A DNA stretch of 64,000 nt from Manis javanica. Its lineage: Eukaryota > Chordata > Mammalia > Pholidota > Manidae. This document shows positions 12,568 to 24,515 of the stretch, in pieces. Below the pieces are notes generated by a model. The model did not search any database. It was not told the origin of the DNA and saw nothing but the letters and a program-made list of their open reading frames with translations. Within the stretch, counting starts at the first letter, position 1; each line of letters starts with the position of its first letter. A program made the position numbers and the translations under genes. The DNA is taken from assembly GCF_040802235.1 (NCBI RefSeq), contig NC_133158.1:84678501-84742500 (forward strand), read 5' to 3'.

Positions 12568-13427
12568 AAGAAAAAGACAAAAAATTTGATCCAGACAAGA
12601 CTAACCCAGACAGCTTCAGCATCTGCAACATCTTCCCCTGAGGAGGAACCTGGGGAGATAGATTTAACCAGTCTTTCTGAAAAAGAATTCAAAAAAAAAG
12701 TCATAACCATCCTGATGGACTTGCAGAGAAATATGCAAGAACTAAGGAAGGAGAATACAGAAATAAAACAAGCTCTGGAAGGACTTCAAAACAGAATGGA
12801 CAAAATGCAAGAGACCATTAATGGACTAGAAAACAGAACAGGAACACAGAGAAGCTGATGCAGAGAGAGATAAAAGGATCTCCAGGAATGAAAGAATTCT
12901 AAGAGAGCTGAGTGACCAACTGAAATGGAATAATATCCACATTATAGGGGTACCAGAAGAAGAAGAGAGAGAAAAAGGGATAGAAAGTGTCTTTTAAGAA
13001 ATAATTGCCGAAAACTTCCCCAAACTAGGGGAAGAAATGGCCTCTCAGACCACAGAGGTACACAGAACTCCCATGACAATGGATCCAAGGAGTGCAACAC
13101 CAAGACACATAATAATTAAAATGGCAAAGACCAAAGACAGGGACAAAGTATTAAAGGCAGCCAGAGAGAAAAAAAAAGGTCACCTACAAAGGAAAACCCA
13201 TCAGGCTATCATCAGACTTCTCAACAGAAAACCTACAGGCCAGAAGAGAATGGCATGACATACTTAATGCAATGAAACAGAAGGGCCTCGAACCAAGACT
13301 GCTGTATCCAGCACGATTATCATTTAAATATGAAGGAGGGATTAAACAATTCCCAGACAAGCAAAAGTTGAGGGAATTTACTTCCCACAAACCACCTCTA
13401 CAGGGCATATTACAGGGACTGCTCTAG
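12568..13427 (+). pseudogene. L1-3 ORF1, start codon lost and frameshifted
   Basis: Aligned with L1-2, the initiator ATG is AAG here (12568-12570) while downstream codons align (KNxIQTRLTQT). The coiled-coil region is open to about 12858, then the frame shifts. The C-terminal RNA-binding region continues in other frames to TAG at 13425-13427. Not functional as it stands. Confidence 0.85.
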
Positions 13428-13622
13428 ATGGGAGCACTCCTAAAAAGAGCACAGAACAAAACTCTCAACATATGAAGAAGGGAGGAGGAGGAATAAGAAG
13501 GGAGAGAAATAAAGAATCATCAGACCGTGTTTATAATAGCTCAACAAGGGAGTTAAGTTAGACAGTAAGATAGTAAAGAAGCTAACACTGGACCTTTGGT
13601 AACCACAAACCTAAAGCCTGCA

Positions 13623-16600
13623 ATGGCAATAAGTACATACCTTTTAATAATCACCCTAAATGTAAACGGACTGAATGCACCAATCAAAAGACATAGAGTA
13701 ACAGAATGGATAAAAAAAGCAAAATCCATCCATATGCTGCCTACAAGAGACTCACCTCAAACCCAAAGACATGCACAGACTTAAACTCAAGGGATGGAAA
13801 AAGATATTTCATGCAAACAACAGAGAGAAAAAAGCAGGTGTTGCAATACTAGTATCAGACAAAAGACACTTCAAAATAAAGAAAGTAACAAAAGATAAAG
13901 AAGGACATTACACAATGATAAAGGGCTCAGTCCAACAAGAGGATATAACCATTCTAAATATATATGCACCAAATACAAGAGCACCAACATATCTGAAACA
14001 AATACTAACAGATCTAAAGGAGGAAATAGAATGCAATGCATTCATTCTGGGAGACTTCAACACACCACTCATTCCAAAGGATAGATCCACCAGACAAAAA
14101 ATAAGTAAGGACACAGAGGCACTGAACAACACACTAGAACAGATGAACCTAATAGACATCTACAGAACTCTACATCCAAAAGCAACAGGATACACATTCT
14201 TCTCAAGTGCACATGGAACATTCTCCAGAATAAACCACATACTAGGCCACAAAAAGAGCCTCAGTAAATTCCAAAAGACTGAAATCCTACCAACCAACTT
14301 TTCAGACCACAAAGGTATAAAACTAGAAATAAACTGTACAAAGAAAGCAAAAAGGCTCACAAACACATGGAGGCTTAACAACATGCTCCTAAATAATCAG
14401 CGACCAAATTAAAATAAAGATCAAGCAATATATGGAAACAAATGACAACAACAACACAAAGCAACAACTTCTGTGGGACGCAGCGAAAGCAGTCTTAACA
14501 GGAAAGTATATAGCAATCCAGGCATATATAAAGAAGGAAGAACAATCCCAAATGAATGATCTAATGTCACAATTATCGAAATTGGAAAAAGAAGAACAAA
14601 AGAGGCCTAAGGTCAGCAGAAGGAGGGACATAATAAAGATCAGAGAAGAAATAAATAAAATTAAGAAGAATAAAACAATAGCAAAAATCAGTGAAACCAA
14701 GAGCTGGTTCTTCAAGAAAATAAGCAAAATAGATAAGCCTCTAGCCAGACTTATTAAGAGGAAAAGAGAGACAACACAAATCAACAGAATCAGAAATGGG
14801 AAAGGAAAAATCACGACAGACCCCACAGAAATACAAAGAATTATTAGAGAGTACTATGAAAACCCATATGCTAACAAGCTGGGAAACCTAGGAGAAATGG
14901 ACAAATTCCTAGAAAAATACAACCTTCCAAGACTGACCCAGAAAGAAACAGAATATCTAAACACACCAATTACCAGCAACGAAATTGAAGCAGTAATCAA
15001 AAAACTACCAAAGAACAAAACCCCCGTTCAGATGGATTTACCTCGAAATTTTATAAGACATTCAAAGAAGACATAATACCCATTCTCCTTAAAGTTTTCC
15101 AAAAAATAGAAGAGGAGGGAATACTCCCAAACTCACTCCATGAAGCCAACATCACCCTAATACCAAAACCAGGCAAAGATCCCACCAAAAAAGAAAACTA
15201 CAGACTAATATCCCTGATGAACGTAGATGCAAAAATACTCAAAAAAATATTAGCAAACCAAATTCAAAACTACATCAAAACTTGGTACACCATGACCAAG
15301 TGGGATTCATCCCAGGGATGGGAGGATGGTACAACATACGAAAATCCATCAACATCATCCACCACATCAACAAAAAGAAAGACAAAAATCACATGATCAT
15401 CTCCATAGATGCTGAAAAAGCATTTGACAAAATTCAACATACATTCCTGATAAAAACTCTCAGCAAAATGGGAATAGAGGGAAAGTACCTCAACATAATA
15501 AAGGCCATATATCATAAACCCACAGCTAACATCAAACTGAACAGCAAGAAGCTGAAAGTTTTTCCTCTGAGATTGGGAACAAGATAGGGATGCCCACTCT
15601 CCCCACTGTTAATTAACATAGTACTGGAGGTCACAGCCATGGCAATTAGACAAACAAAGAAATACAGGGATTCCAGATTGGTAAAGAAGTTAAACTGTCA
15701 CTATTTGCAGATGTCATGATATTGTACATAAAAAACCCTAAAGACTCCACTCCAAAACTACAAGAACTGATATTGGAAATCAGCAAAGTTGCAGGATACA
15801 AAATTAACACACAGAAATCTGTAGCTTTCCTATACACTAATAATGAACTAATAGAAAGAGATATCAAGAAAACAATTCCATTCACAATTGCATCAAAAAG
15901 AATAAAATACCTAGGAATAAACCTAACCAAGGAAGTGAAAGACCTATACCCTGAAAACTAAAGGAAACCCTTAAGAGAAATTAAAGAAGACACAAACAAA
16001 TGGAAACTCATCCATGCTCTTGGCTAGGAAGAATTAATATCGTCAAAATGGCCATCCTGCCAAAGCAATTAACAGATTTGATGCAATCCCCATCAAATTA
16101 CCAAGAGCATTCTTCAACGAACTGGAATAAATATTCTAAAATTTATATGGTAACTCTAAAGACCCCAAATAGCCAAAGCAATCCTGAGAAGGAAGAATAA
16201 AGTTGGGGGATCTTGCTCCCCAACTTCAAGCTCTACTACAAAGTCACAGTAATCACAACAGTTTGGCACTGGCAGAAGAACAGAGCCACAGACCAGTGGA
16301 GAATAGAGACTCCAGACATTAACCCAAACATATATGGTCAAATAATATACGATACAGAAGCCATGGACATACAATGGGGAAATGACAGTCTCTTCAACAG
16401 ATGGTGCTGGCTACATGTAAGAGAATGAAACTGGACAGCTACATGTAAGAGAATGAAACTGGATCACTGTATAACTCTATTCACAAAAGTAAATTCGAAA
16501 TGGTTCAAAGACTTGAATGTAAGTCATGAAACCATAAAACTCTTAGAAAAAAACATAGGCAAAAATCTCTTGGACATAAACATGAGCGACTTCTTCATTA

Positions 16601-17428
16601 ACATAGTTCCCCGGGCAAGGGAAACAAAAGCAAAAATGAAGAAGTGGGACTACATCAAGCTGAAAAGCATCTGTATAGCAAAGGTCACCATCAACAGAAC
16701 AAAAAGGCACCCTACAGTATGGGAAAATATATTCATGACAGATCTGATAAACATCCAAAATATATAAAGAGCTCATGCACCTCAACAAACAAAAGGCAAA
16801 TAATCCAAATATAAAATGGGCAGAGGTGTTGAATAGACAGTTCTCCAAAGAAGAAATTCAGATGGCCAACAGACACATGAAAAGATGCTCCACATCACTA
16901 GTTATCAGAGAAATGCAAATTAAAACCACAATGAGATATCACCTCACACCAGTAAGGATGGCTATCATCCAAAAGACAAACAACAACAAATGTTGGCGAG
17001 GTTGTGGAGAAAGGGGAACCCTCCTACACTGCTGGTGGGAATGTAAATTAGTTCAACCATTGTGGAAAGCAGTATGGAGGTTCCTCAAAAAGCTCAAAAT
17101 AGAAATACCATTTGACCCAGGAATTCCACTCTTAGGAATTTACCCTAAGAATGCAGCAATCAAGTTTGAAAAAGAGAGATGCACCCCTATGTTTATCACA
17201 GCACTATTTACAATAGCCATGAAATGGAAGGAACCTAAGTGTCCATCAGTAGATGAATGGGTATAGAAGATGTACATATTCACAATGGAATTTTATTCAG
17301 CCATAAGAAGAAAACAAATCCTACCATTTGCAACAACATGGATGGAGCTAGAGGGTATTATGTTCAGTGAAATAAGCCAGGTGGAGAAAGAAAAATACCA
17401 AATGATTTCACTCATATGTGGAGTGTAA
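13623..17428 (+). pseudogene. L1-3 ORF2, broken
   Basis: MAISTYLLIITLNVNGLNAP at the start (ATG 13623). Endonuclease motifs INIYAPN-like, GDFNTPL and SDHKG fall in the open block 13771-14412, and a second long block lies at 14432-15076. RT-domain pieces ([26 protein letters not shown]) lie at 15282-15587. The catalytic FADDM equivalent near 15705 reads FADVM, so a catalytic aspartate is lost. It ends at TAA 17426-17428. Several frameshifts. Confidence 0.9.
16411..16463 (+). repeat. 28-bp-period tandem duplication in L1-3 ORF2
   Basis: The 25-base segment beginning CTACATGTAAGAG occurs at 16411-16435 and again at 16439-16463 (period 28), replacing the sequence found at this position in the other L1 copies. 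A local replication-slippage event. Confidence 0.85.
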
Positions 17429-17670
17429 GAACCAAGAAAACCTGAAGGAACAAAACAGCAGCAGAATCACAGAACCTAAGAATGGACTAACACTTACCAA
17501 AGGGAAAGGGACTGGGAGTAAGGGAGGGAAAGGAGGGATAAGGGCGGCGAAAAAGAAAGGGAGTATTACGATTAGCATGTATAATGTGTGGGGGGGCACG
17601 GGGAGGGCTGTGCAACACAGAAGACAAGTAGTGATTCTACAACATCTTATTACGCTGATGGACAGTGACT

Positions 17671-17750
17671 GTAATCGGGTTTGTGGGGGAGACTTGGTGA
17701 AGGGGGGACTGTAATCGGGTTTGTGGGGGAGACTTGGTGAAGGGGGGACT
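17671..17750 (+). repeat. Perfect 40-bp tandem duplication in L1-3 3' UTR
   Basis: 17671-17710 and 17711-17750 are identical 40-base units beginning GTAATCGGGT and rich in G. The unit is single in L1-4 (near 27545). Identity of the two copies means the duplication is recent or maintained. Confidence 0.95.
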
Positions 17751-17820
17751 CTAGTAAACATAATGTTCTTCATGTAATTGTAGATTAATGATAAAATAAA
17801 TAAATAAATAAATAATAATA

Positions 17821-17836
17821 AAAACACCACACACAG
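17821..17836 (+). repeat. Right target-site duplication of the L1-2/L1-3 composite
   Basis: Partner of 9665-9680, 14 of 16 bases identical, directly after the (AAAT)n tail. Confidence 0.7.
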
Positions 17837-18057
17837 CAATACTATATTTCACTAAGGGTGTGGGGGCAGAAGGGATTTTTTGGCATGAGAGACGAAAGGG
17901 GTGAGGTTGGGAGTTTTCTGTGTACAGCCTTTGGAGGAATAATAACTGACACCTATACAGGTAACTGCCCACTTGGGGCTTCCCTGTGTCATGTTTTGTC
18001 ATGCCTATTTAAATTACATTAAAAGCCAACATAAACTTTTATATTAATAGCCCTCAC

Positions 18058-18179
18058 CTTAAGAGTTGTATCTGTAGATGAGGCAAATTCCTCCTTTGTC
18101 TTATCCTATAAGCTGCCTTCTGAGAATCAGAAGAGAACAACCAAGTTCGATCATTCGAACAGGGAGCATCAACTAACAC
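18058..18179 (-). CDS. NSUN3: NSUN3 coding exon 5 (methyltransferase catalytic Cys)
   Basis: 122-nt exon with acceptor AG at 18180-18181 and donor GTGAG at 18053-18057. It starts in phase 0 and leaves a two-base overhang. The translation begins VLVDAPCSNDR and ends NLPHLQIQLL. DAPCS is motif IV of NOL1/NOP2/Sun RNA m5C methyltransferases and holds a catalytic cysteine. NSUN3 acts in mitochondria, methylating C34 of mt-tRNA-Met before ALKBH1 oxidises it to 5-formylcytosine. No stop or frameshift. The final exon should lie left of this window. Confidence 0.95.
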
Positions 18180-18910
18180 CTATAAAAAAAGAAAAGGACA
18201 CAAAATGCAAATATGCCATGAAAAATATATTTATAGATACAACATTATACAGGAAAACTATATAAAACATGACAAAAACTAGCAATAAAATAAAGATATT
18301 TCTTTTAAAATAAAAAATGCACAATGATTAAGTTCTTCTTTATGTCATTTCTTCACCAATACTTTACAGAAAAGATATCCTGAGCACCGTGGGTTTTTTT
18401 TTGCAGGGAGCGGTAACTAATGTCTGCTCATATTTCATATTCTTGACAATTAAAGCAAAAACTTTTACAAAAGTTACTCATTTTAAACAGACATTGCTGT
18501 ATTTCTGAATTCTCAGCATTTATTTTTAAGAACTAATATTTCAATTTCAGTTCACTGAAATGGTCTCTTTTTCTTCAACTGTCATACTCTGATATTAAAT
18601 GTTAATGAATTAAAGCAATATAGTGCACATGTTTGTGTACTGAACCAAATAATATCTGATCTTTTCCTGACTATATTTGACATACCTGAAAATAAAAAAC
18701 ATTCTGTAATCCCCAACCCCCGTGTGACCACTTCCTTTGAACCATGCTGGCCATCACATGAAAACTGCTTTCATGTTCACTTTATCAGAATTTCCCAGGG
18801 TGCTTTGAAATTGTATCAGGTTATGTCTGGAAGCAGATGGAAAACAACAAAACAACATAACGCTGGTATTACTGGGAGCCCATCAGTTTGTCACAATGTA
18901 ATACAAGTAC
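18180..18910 (-). other. NSUN3: NSUN3 intron 4 (731 bp)
   Basis: Short intron between exons 4 and 5 with GT donor (GTACTT on the minus strand at 18905-18910) and AG acceptor at 18180-18181. No repeat or other gene recognised. Confidence 0.85.
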
Positions 18911-19065
18911 CTTGTCAAATGTTTCAGGATGGGCATCTCCTACTTCTCTGCCATCCAATTCAGTCACTTTAATTACATCTACCAAAAGCTGTGGGATGAA
19001 AGATTCTAACGTCTGCTTCAGCCACCTCAATCTCAAACTATCATATTCATTGCAATGAAGATAAC
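18911..19065 (-). CDS. NSUN3: NSUN3 coding exon 4
   Basis: 155-nt exon, acceptor TTTAG at 19066-19070 and donor GTACTT below 18911. Joined to exon 3 it completes a glycine codon (CCA-G|GT), then reads YLHCNEYDSLRLRWLKQTLE and ends ETFDK in phase 0, matching exon 5. It covers the second part of the SAM-binding Rossmann fold (motif II acidic region at NEYD). Intact. Confidence 0.95.
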
Positions 19066-19539
19066 CTAAATATAAAGGATTAAAAAGTTTTGCAGTGAAT
19101 GCAACGGAATTGTTAAGTTTCTACTTTTGATCAAATAAATTTCAGAAAGAAATCAATTCATCATAATTATGCAGAAATGGGCTCAGAGGTAAATATTATG
19201 ATTACCTTGTGCTTAAAAAAAACAGAAATACACACACTCACTCACACTACATAAAACATTTATCACAGTCATGCCCAAACAGACTCTCAGAAGCTCTCAC
19301 AATTTACTCATTCAAATTTAATTTTGGAAGTGAAATCCTATAGAGAATTATGGATTCCTAAAAGTGTGCTATACAACCAGTATCTCAGACATAGTTCTCC
19401 CCTAAAGATCTTGATAGTACATCACATATTCTATTAAATATGCAAGCTCCTACCAGGACAGAACATGTTCATTTTAAATAAAGGTATGAAGTATGTGGGA
19501 AAAAGCATTCCAAATGCTTTTGGCTCTATGATAAGACAG

Positions 19540-19650
19540 ACATGGGCTCAAATTGTGAGCTGTGAGGCTGCAGAGGTTACTTGGCTCTCCTCAAGAGTCT
19601 CAGTTTCCTTATCTGTAAAATGGGGATTGTACCTAGTGAGGGGGTTCAGA
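19540..19650 (+). repeat. MIR SINE fragment
   Basis: Recognisable MIR core: a segment ending in CTCAGTTTCCTTATCTGTA and AAATGGGGATTGTACC. Ancient mammalian tRNA-derived SINE, 5' and 3' truncated. Confidence 0.75.
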
Positions 19651-20209
19651 ACATACCATTCAAATATACTGCTTTGACATATTGATGACTTTGAGATAAG
19701 CACCTGAATAACAGTATATGTGCGAAGGGCATTCTGTCCTTCCTTTTTCTACCTGAAAGCAAGAAAAGAACTTCCATGTGAATGACAAATACCCTCCCTG
19801 TACCAGGAGGAAAGAAATGTTTTTGTCATCACAGATAGGGAGTCAAGGCCAAGAGAAATCTGTACAAACAGACCTTGCTAAAACTAATTCTTCCTTTCTT
19901 CTCTCCATATTTTTTTACTTTTTCACAAGTGGCACACAATCTTCATTCCACCTACCATATAAGCACTTAGGCCCAACCATTTCTTAGGGTCTTCTTTTTC
20001 CTGTGGCAACTACCATGTACACATAATCCCTGTTTTACTCCTGTTAATCTGTCTGCGTCAGTCCCAACAAGAAACCCTACAGATAGAGAATTTTACCTTC
20101 CCTATACTAGCTACCCTACAAAGTGATTAAGATTAAAGTAGGAAAATTTAATTTAGGAACATATCTAGCACAGTACTGCAAAAGTAGTAATAAGAAGTGT
20201 TCATGATAA

Positions 20210-20445
20210 TTACTAATAATTCCTGAGTCCTTATTATGTCCCAGATATTGTTCGAAGACTTTATGTGTAGGAACACATTTAGTCCTCACAAATTTATGAG
20301 GTAGATATTTTGTTATTTCTATTTTACTGAGGAGAAAACTCAGGCCAAGAGATGGTAAGTATTTTGCCCAGGTGCACAGAACAGGAAATACAAACATCTT
20401 AGTTTCAGAGCTCTACCTTTTTCAGTACCATGCTACACTGCTTAT
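20210..20445 (-). repeat. MIR SINE, antisense
   Basis: Reads as the reverse complement of MIR: the stretch from TTATTATGTCCCAGATATTG through TTACTGAGGAGAAAACTCAG to TTTTGCCCAGGTGCACAGA is the classic MIR antisense pattern. Nearly full length, diverged. Confidence 0.75.
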
Positions 20446-20639
20446 CAGGGTAAAAAGGCACTCAGTTCAATGCTTCACTCCCTAATAAAACAGTTGTTTG
20501 CTTTTCCTTTATTTAAATATATATTTATATTTATAAATTTTACATTTATTATATAACAATGTAAGTTATATACATTATATAATGTATATTTAATCCAACC
20601 ATATTTTTAAATGCATAAAAATATAAAGAACATCAAAAA

Positions 20640-21600
20640 TTACCTGAAACCCAGTCTTCAGATAAACATCACTTAACATTTTGATAATCATTCCATACCT
20701 TGTTATGCATATACCCACATATACAATTTATAAAATTATAATTATATATATTTGTAGTGTCATTTTTCACCTCATTCTTCATCCATCCCCTCCACCAATA
20801 GCCCAACTACTCCATCAAAAGGAACCTATATTATCAACTACATATATATGCTTATATATGTTTACATAATTATCTACATACCAACAATTGTACTTACATA
20901 CTTCCCTGCCCCCTTACTCTCCACATACACCAATACTTCAAAAGAAATACCACTAATTCAATTGGTAGATATAGAAATAATTTTTAAAGCTGCTAAACAG
21001 TACATGCAATAGATGTGTCACTCTACTCAACCACTACCGATTGTCAGGCATTCACAATGTCACTAATAACAACATTCAATGAACATCTTTTTACAGCTGT
21101 CCTTTCATAATGTACTTTATTATTATTGGATAGTACCAGAGGAATGGATAGGTTTGGGTAGGGAATTTTTACTTTTAGTAAATACAACCCTGTCCCTTCA
21201 CCAAACTTCAACAAGTTAATATTAGGCTGATACAGGATATAAGTGATGTTGTAGTATAATCCTTGATTTCTAACACAATTGAGCATCTTTTCATTTGTCT
21301 GTTTGCCATTTAGTTTTGCTTTTCTGTCAAGTCTCAATTCTTATTCTTTGTCCTTTTTTTCCCTGTTGCACAGTTTATATTTTTCTTATAAACAGGTAAG
21401 ATGTATTTTCATATTATAGATATTAACCCTTTATCTGTCATCTGATTTGCAAATACATGTCCTAAATTGCCTTCTGAATTCCTTTGTATCTTTCTTTAAT
21501 ACTTAAGTTTCACAATTTCTTAATAGTCAATTGCACCACTTTTATAATTTCTAGGGTTTTTGGTCTTTTTTAAGGTAGTCCTTTCAACTATTAGATTTTT
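20640..21600 (-). mobile_element. Ancient L1 fragment (ORF2 3' region), antisense
   Basis: AT-rich with the antisense pattern of the L1 ORF2 C-terminal region (ATATTAACCCTTTATCTGTC followed by TGATTTGCAAATACATGTCC). Too diverged for a frame. Probably an old L1M-class element; boundaries approximate. Confidence 0.5.
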
Positions 21601-22199
21601 CAGGTCTGATTCAACTAAACATGCACACAGGCCACATTTAGCATCATCCCACACATGACAGGAGCCATAGCCTGCAAAAAGGAGAGGGTGAGACATGCCT
21701 CTTTTATGGAAGGCTTTATGACAGTCCATACAGGTGGTAACTGAGTTGCGAAGATAAGATTAACATTGATCAGGTGGAGAAGCTGGCCTGATTTGAAAGC
21801 CTCATATTCTACAGGGACCAACACCTCTTCTAACAACTCCACAGGCACAGCCTCCAGGGTCTCCACAAGGGACATGTCCAATTACCAGAATCACTGCACT
21901 CAGGAAGGCCCAAAGCATGGCATCCCCAGTGGGTCTCTAGGGTTTATTTATTCTTTCTCCCAGCGCACATGTTTTTTAACCATAAGGGTCATTATTATCA
22001 CAAGCAATGTTGCCTGAAAACATAGTGACAAACTGTCAGATTACTGGGAAACAAGGCTAGAGAACTGATTGAAGGTGAAATTATAATGTAAGGGGGGAAA
22101 AGTTTTGTAAACCAGTCGTTCAAATACATAAGCACATTTTTCCAAAAAAGAAATAAGAAACTTGTAACACTCTCTCCTAAATTAGATAGTATTGTTATT

Positions 22200-23040
22200 A
22201 TGTATTTGGATTTTATTTGGCCTTACATTTTTTAACTGTACAGAACATTCTGATCATTGTCTGCTTCTACATTCAGTAGCTGTTAGATTTTTCCCCATAT
22301 ACTTCCCAACTTCTTTGCTCTTAATTTCTTTTTGTATCTTCTATCTTCCATCCAGGATGGCTTTCCTTTTTCCTGAAGCACATCCTTCAGAATTGTTGGT
22401 GAAAACTTATGCTCTCGCTCTGTCAAAAAAAATGTCCACTTCTCTTTCGCTGTTCAGAGATATTTTGGTGAATACATTTCTGGTTTGATAATCATCTTTT
22501 CTTAGCACATTGAAAACATCATCCTACTGAATGCTGGTTTCTATTTTCCACTATTACTCTCAAAGGTCAATCCTCAATCTAATTGTTGTCCTTTGAAGGT
22601 AAACTGTCTTCTGTGGCTGCTATCAAATCTTCTCTTTATTTTCAGTGTTCTGCAACTTTACCGTAATGCTTTATATTGGCTTAGCTGTGGTTACAAAATT
22701 TCCGAAGGTACTTCCACTCCTCCCCCACAGCTAAAGTTAAAGACACACAGTTCTCTTGTAAACCCTTGAAGAGGACAATTTCTTCCCAGTTTACCTTACA
22801 TTGAGGGAATAGTATTTTGGAGTCTCAGCTTTTGTTAGTTAGCCTCCTAGGAAATGCTCTACTTGGGTAGGCTCTGGATTTGTCTTCCATTCCCACATTT
22901 TCAAGAATCAATGAGAATCAACATGCAAGTTTTTCAGGTTAGACAAATGCTCTCAAGTGAAAAGCCAGCTTCAGTGCTCAATTTATCTTCTGGTTCCCAC
23001 AATCTCTTAGATTTTGGTCACTGAGTATTTACAGATCATT
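22200..23040 (-). mobile_element. Ancient L1/HAL1 fragment (ORF1 region), antisense
   Basis: Antisense of the C-terminal part of an old L1 ORF1: segments around 22380-22660 (CAGAATTGTTGGTGAAAAC, AGATATTTTGGTG, AAACATCATCCTACTGAATG) follow the order of that region. Highly diverged, with no open frame. The HAL1 versus L1M choice is not resolved. Confidence 0.5.
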
Positions 23041-23479
23041 GATGCATTTTTAAAAGATTTTATTTTTCTTTATTATACCTCATATTTTTTTGTTGTTTTT
23101 AGCAGGAAGGTTGGTTAAGATACCTAGTTTGTCACACCACAGGAAATACAAGTTTTTATTATTTCTATATCCTTCACAGCTCCACACCTACCATCTAATG
23201 CCTTACACATAGTGTAGGTTCCCCCATATATGTGTCCCACTTCATTTGAAAGGCAGCATTATAATAAAGAATATTTAAATTGGTAAAACTGAAAATCAGG
23301 GCAGCTTTTCACTAAATTATTGAGTCAAGAGTCTCAATTCAGCATTTTAAAATAACTCTCAGCTGAGATATAGCTTTATGCTATACAGTTTGGCCTAGAT
23401 GTATATTTTGTTTGAAGTAGTCTTAGATTGGTAAAACTTTAAAAAATATATAATATAAGGCATAATAATCCAAGTTTCA

Positions 23480-23546
23480 TATACATATGTATATAACATA
23501 TATACTATGTATGTATTTTATATTTATATATACACACACACACACT
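23480..23546. repeat. TA/CA-rich microsatellite
   Basis: Alternating purine-pyrimidine sequence, mainly TA and TG/CA dinucleotides with interruptions, ending in an (AC)n run. Confidence 0.7.
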
Positions 23547-24184
23547 AAGATTTACTATGCTGAGAAAGAATTTCATACTTAAATCGTCAAAAATAAACCA
23601 AATTTTGATATTTTTTCATTGAAGCAAGAAAGGGGTAAATTTAACAAATACCTGAAAAAGTCATTGAAGGCTTTACATTTGTACATGCTGCTTTTGGTCG
23701 ACAGAATAGAACTAAAACTGGTAGTTTCATTCATTAATTTATTTTGGCACACCTAACTTAGAAAAAACCAATTCTGCCTATTTTTCAGTCCTGCTAATTA
23801 TTCCTTAAGCCATAAGCCATAATTATGAGTGTCTGCTATGTTCCTCTCAATGTAAAAACTGGAACAATGATACTGCCCAAATACTACAAGCACTATGAAG
23901 GCTAACGGCAAGGTTCTTTGAGCTAACTAGAAGCAATGTTACAAATTCACAAGATGTGTTAAAAAGTGCTTGACAATTGATTAAAATACACTTAAAGTAC
24001 AACCACTTTAAGGTTCTGGTTTCCAAAGCACCTGCTATAGACTGCGAATAATGGTAGTAGCACAAATTCAAAGGTAAGTGAGAGCCTGCACCTATCCTCA
24101 AGAAGCTATCTAAGGAAGGATGCTAGACAAGTCCGCAGCCGAGTAACAGTGGGAGACAGCAGAAATGAAGAGCACATTAATGAA

Positions 24185-24515
24185 CACATGAATTCAGATC
24201 CCAGCTCTGTCACTTACCTGGGGCAATTTAGTAATTTCTCTTTGTCTTAGTTTCTTTAAGATAAGAATATTTATGCCCAATTAATGGGTTTGTAGAGCTA
24301 AACAAGATTATGTACACAAGTGATATTTATACTGTGTTCCTCAGAGCTCTAGGACTTCAGCAAGCTATTTATATGGCAATACAACAATATGATGCTGGAA
24401 GTAAAGACTACTAAAAAATGTTTGAAAAACAAAAATTGATGCAAGGTGATTAATACAGTCTCTGGCATATTCTAGGTGTTCCAAACAGTCGTTGTTTTTA
24501 TTATTACCAGAAGAA
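24185..24515 (+). repeat. MIR SINE, split or long
   Basis: 24190-24330 carries the MIR body (CCCAGCTCTGTCACTTACCT, then TTTAGTAATTTCTC). The stretch 24450-24510 resembles a MIR 3' end (CAGTCTCTGGCATATTCTAG). These may be one element with an insertion or two fragments. Confidence 0.6.

Larger units (their letters stand above)
11769..17820 (+). mobile_element. L1-3: full-length LINE-1 joined to L1-2
   Basis: Begins GGCAGAGCCAAGATGGCGGC at 11769, a typical L1 5' terminus. Contains a 5' UTR, ORF1 (12568-13427, start codon lost), ORF2 (13623-17428), and a 3' UTR with a G-rich tract and an (AAAT)n tail at 17794-17820. The flanking 9665-9680/17821-17836 duplication is shared with L1-2. Two internal tandem duplications (16411-16463 and 17671-17750) arose after or during copying. 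Confidence 0.9.

Noticed and set aside
17794..17820. (AAAT)n run considered as an independent microsatellite
   Set aside because: It is the 3' tail of L1-3, directly followed by the target-site duplication.
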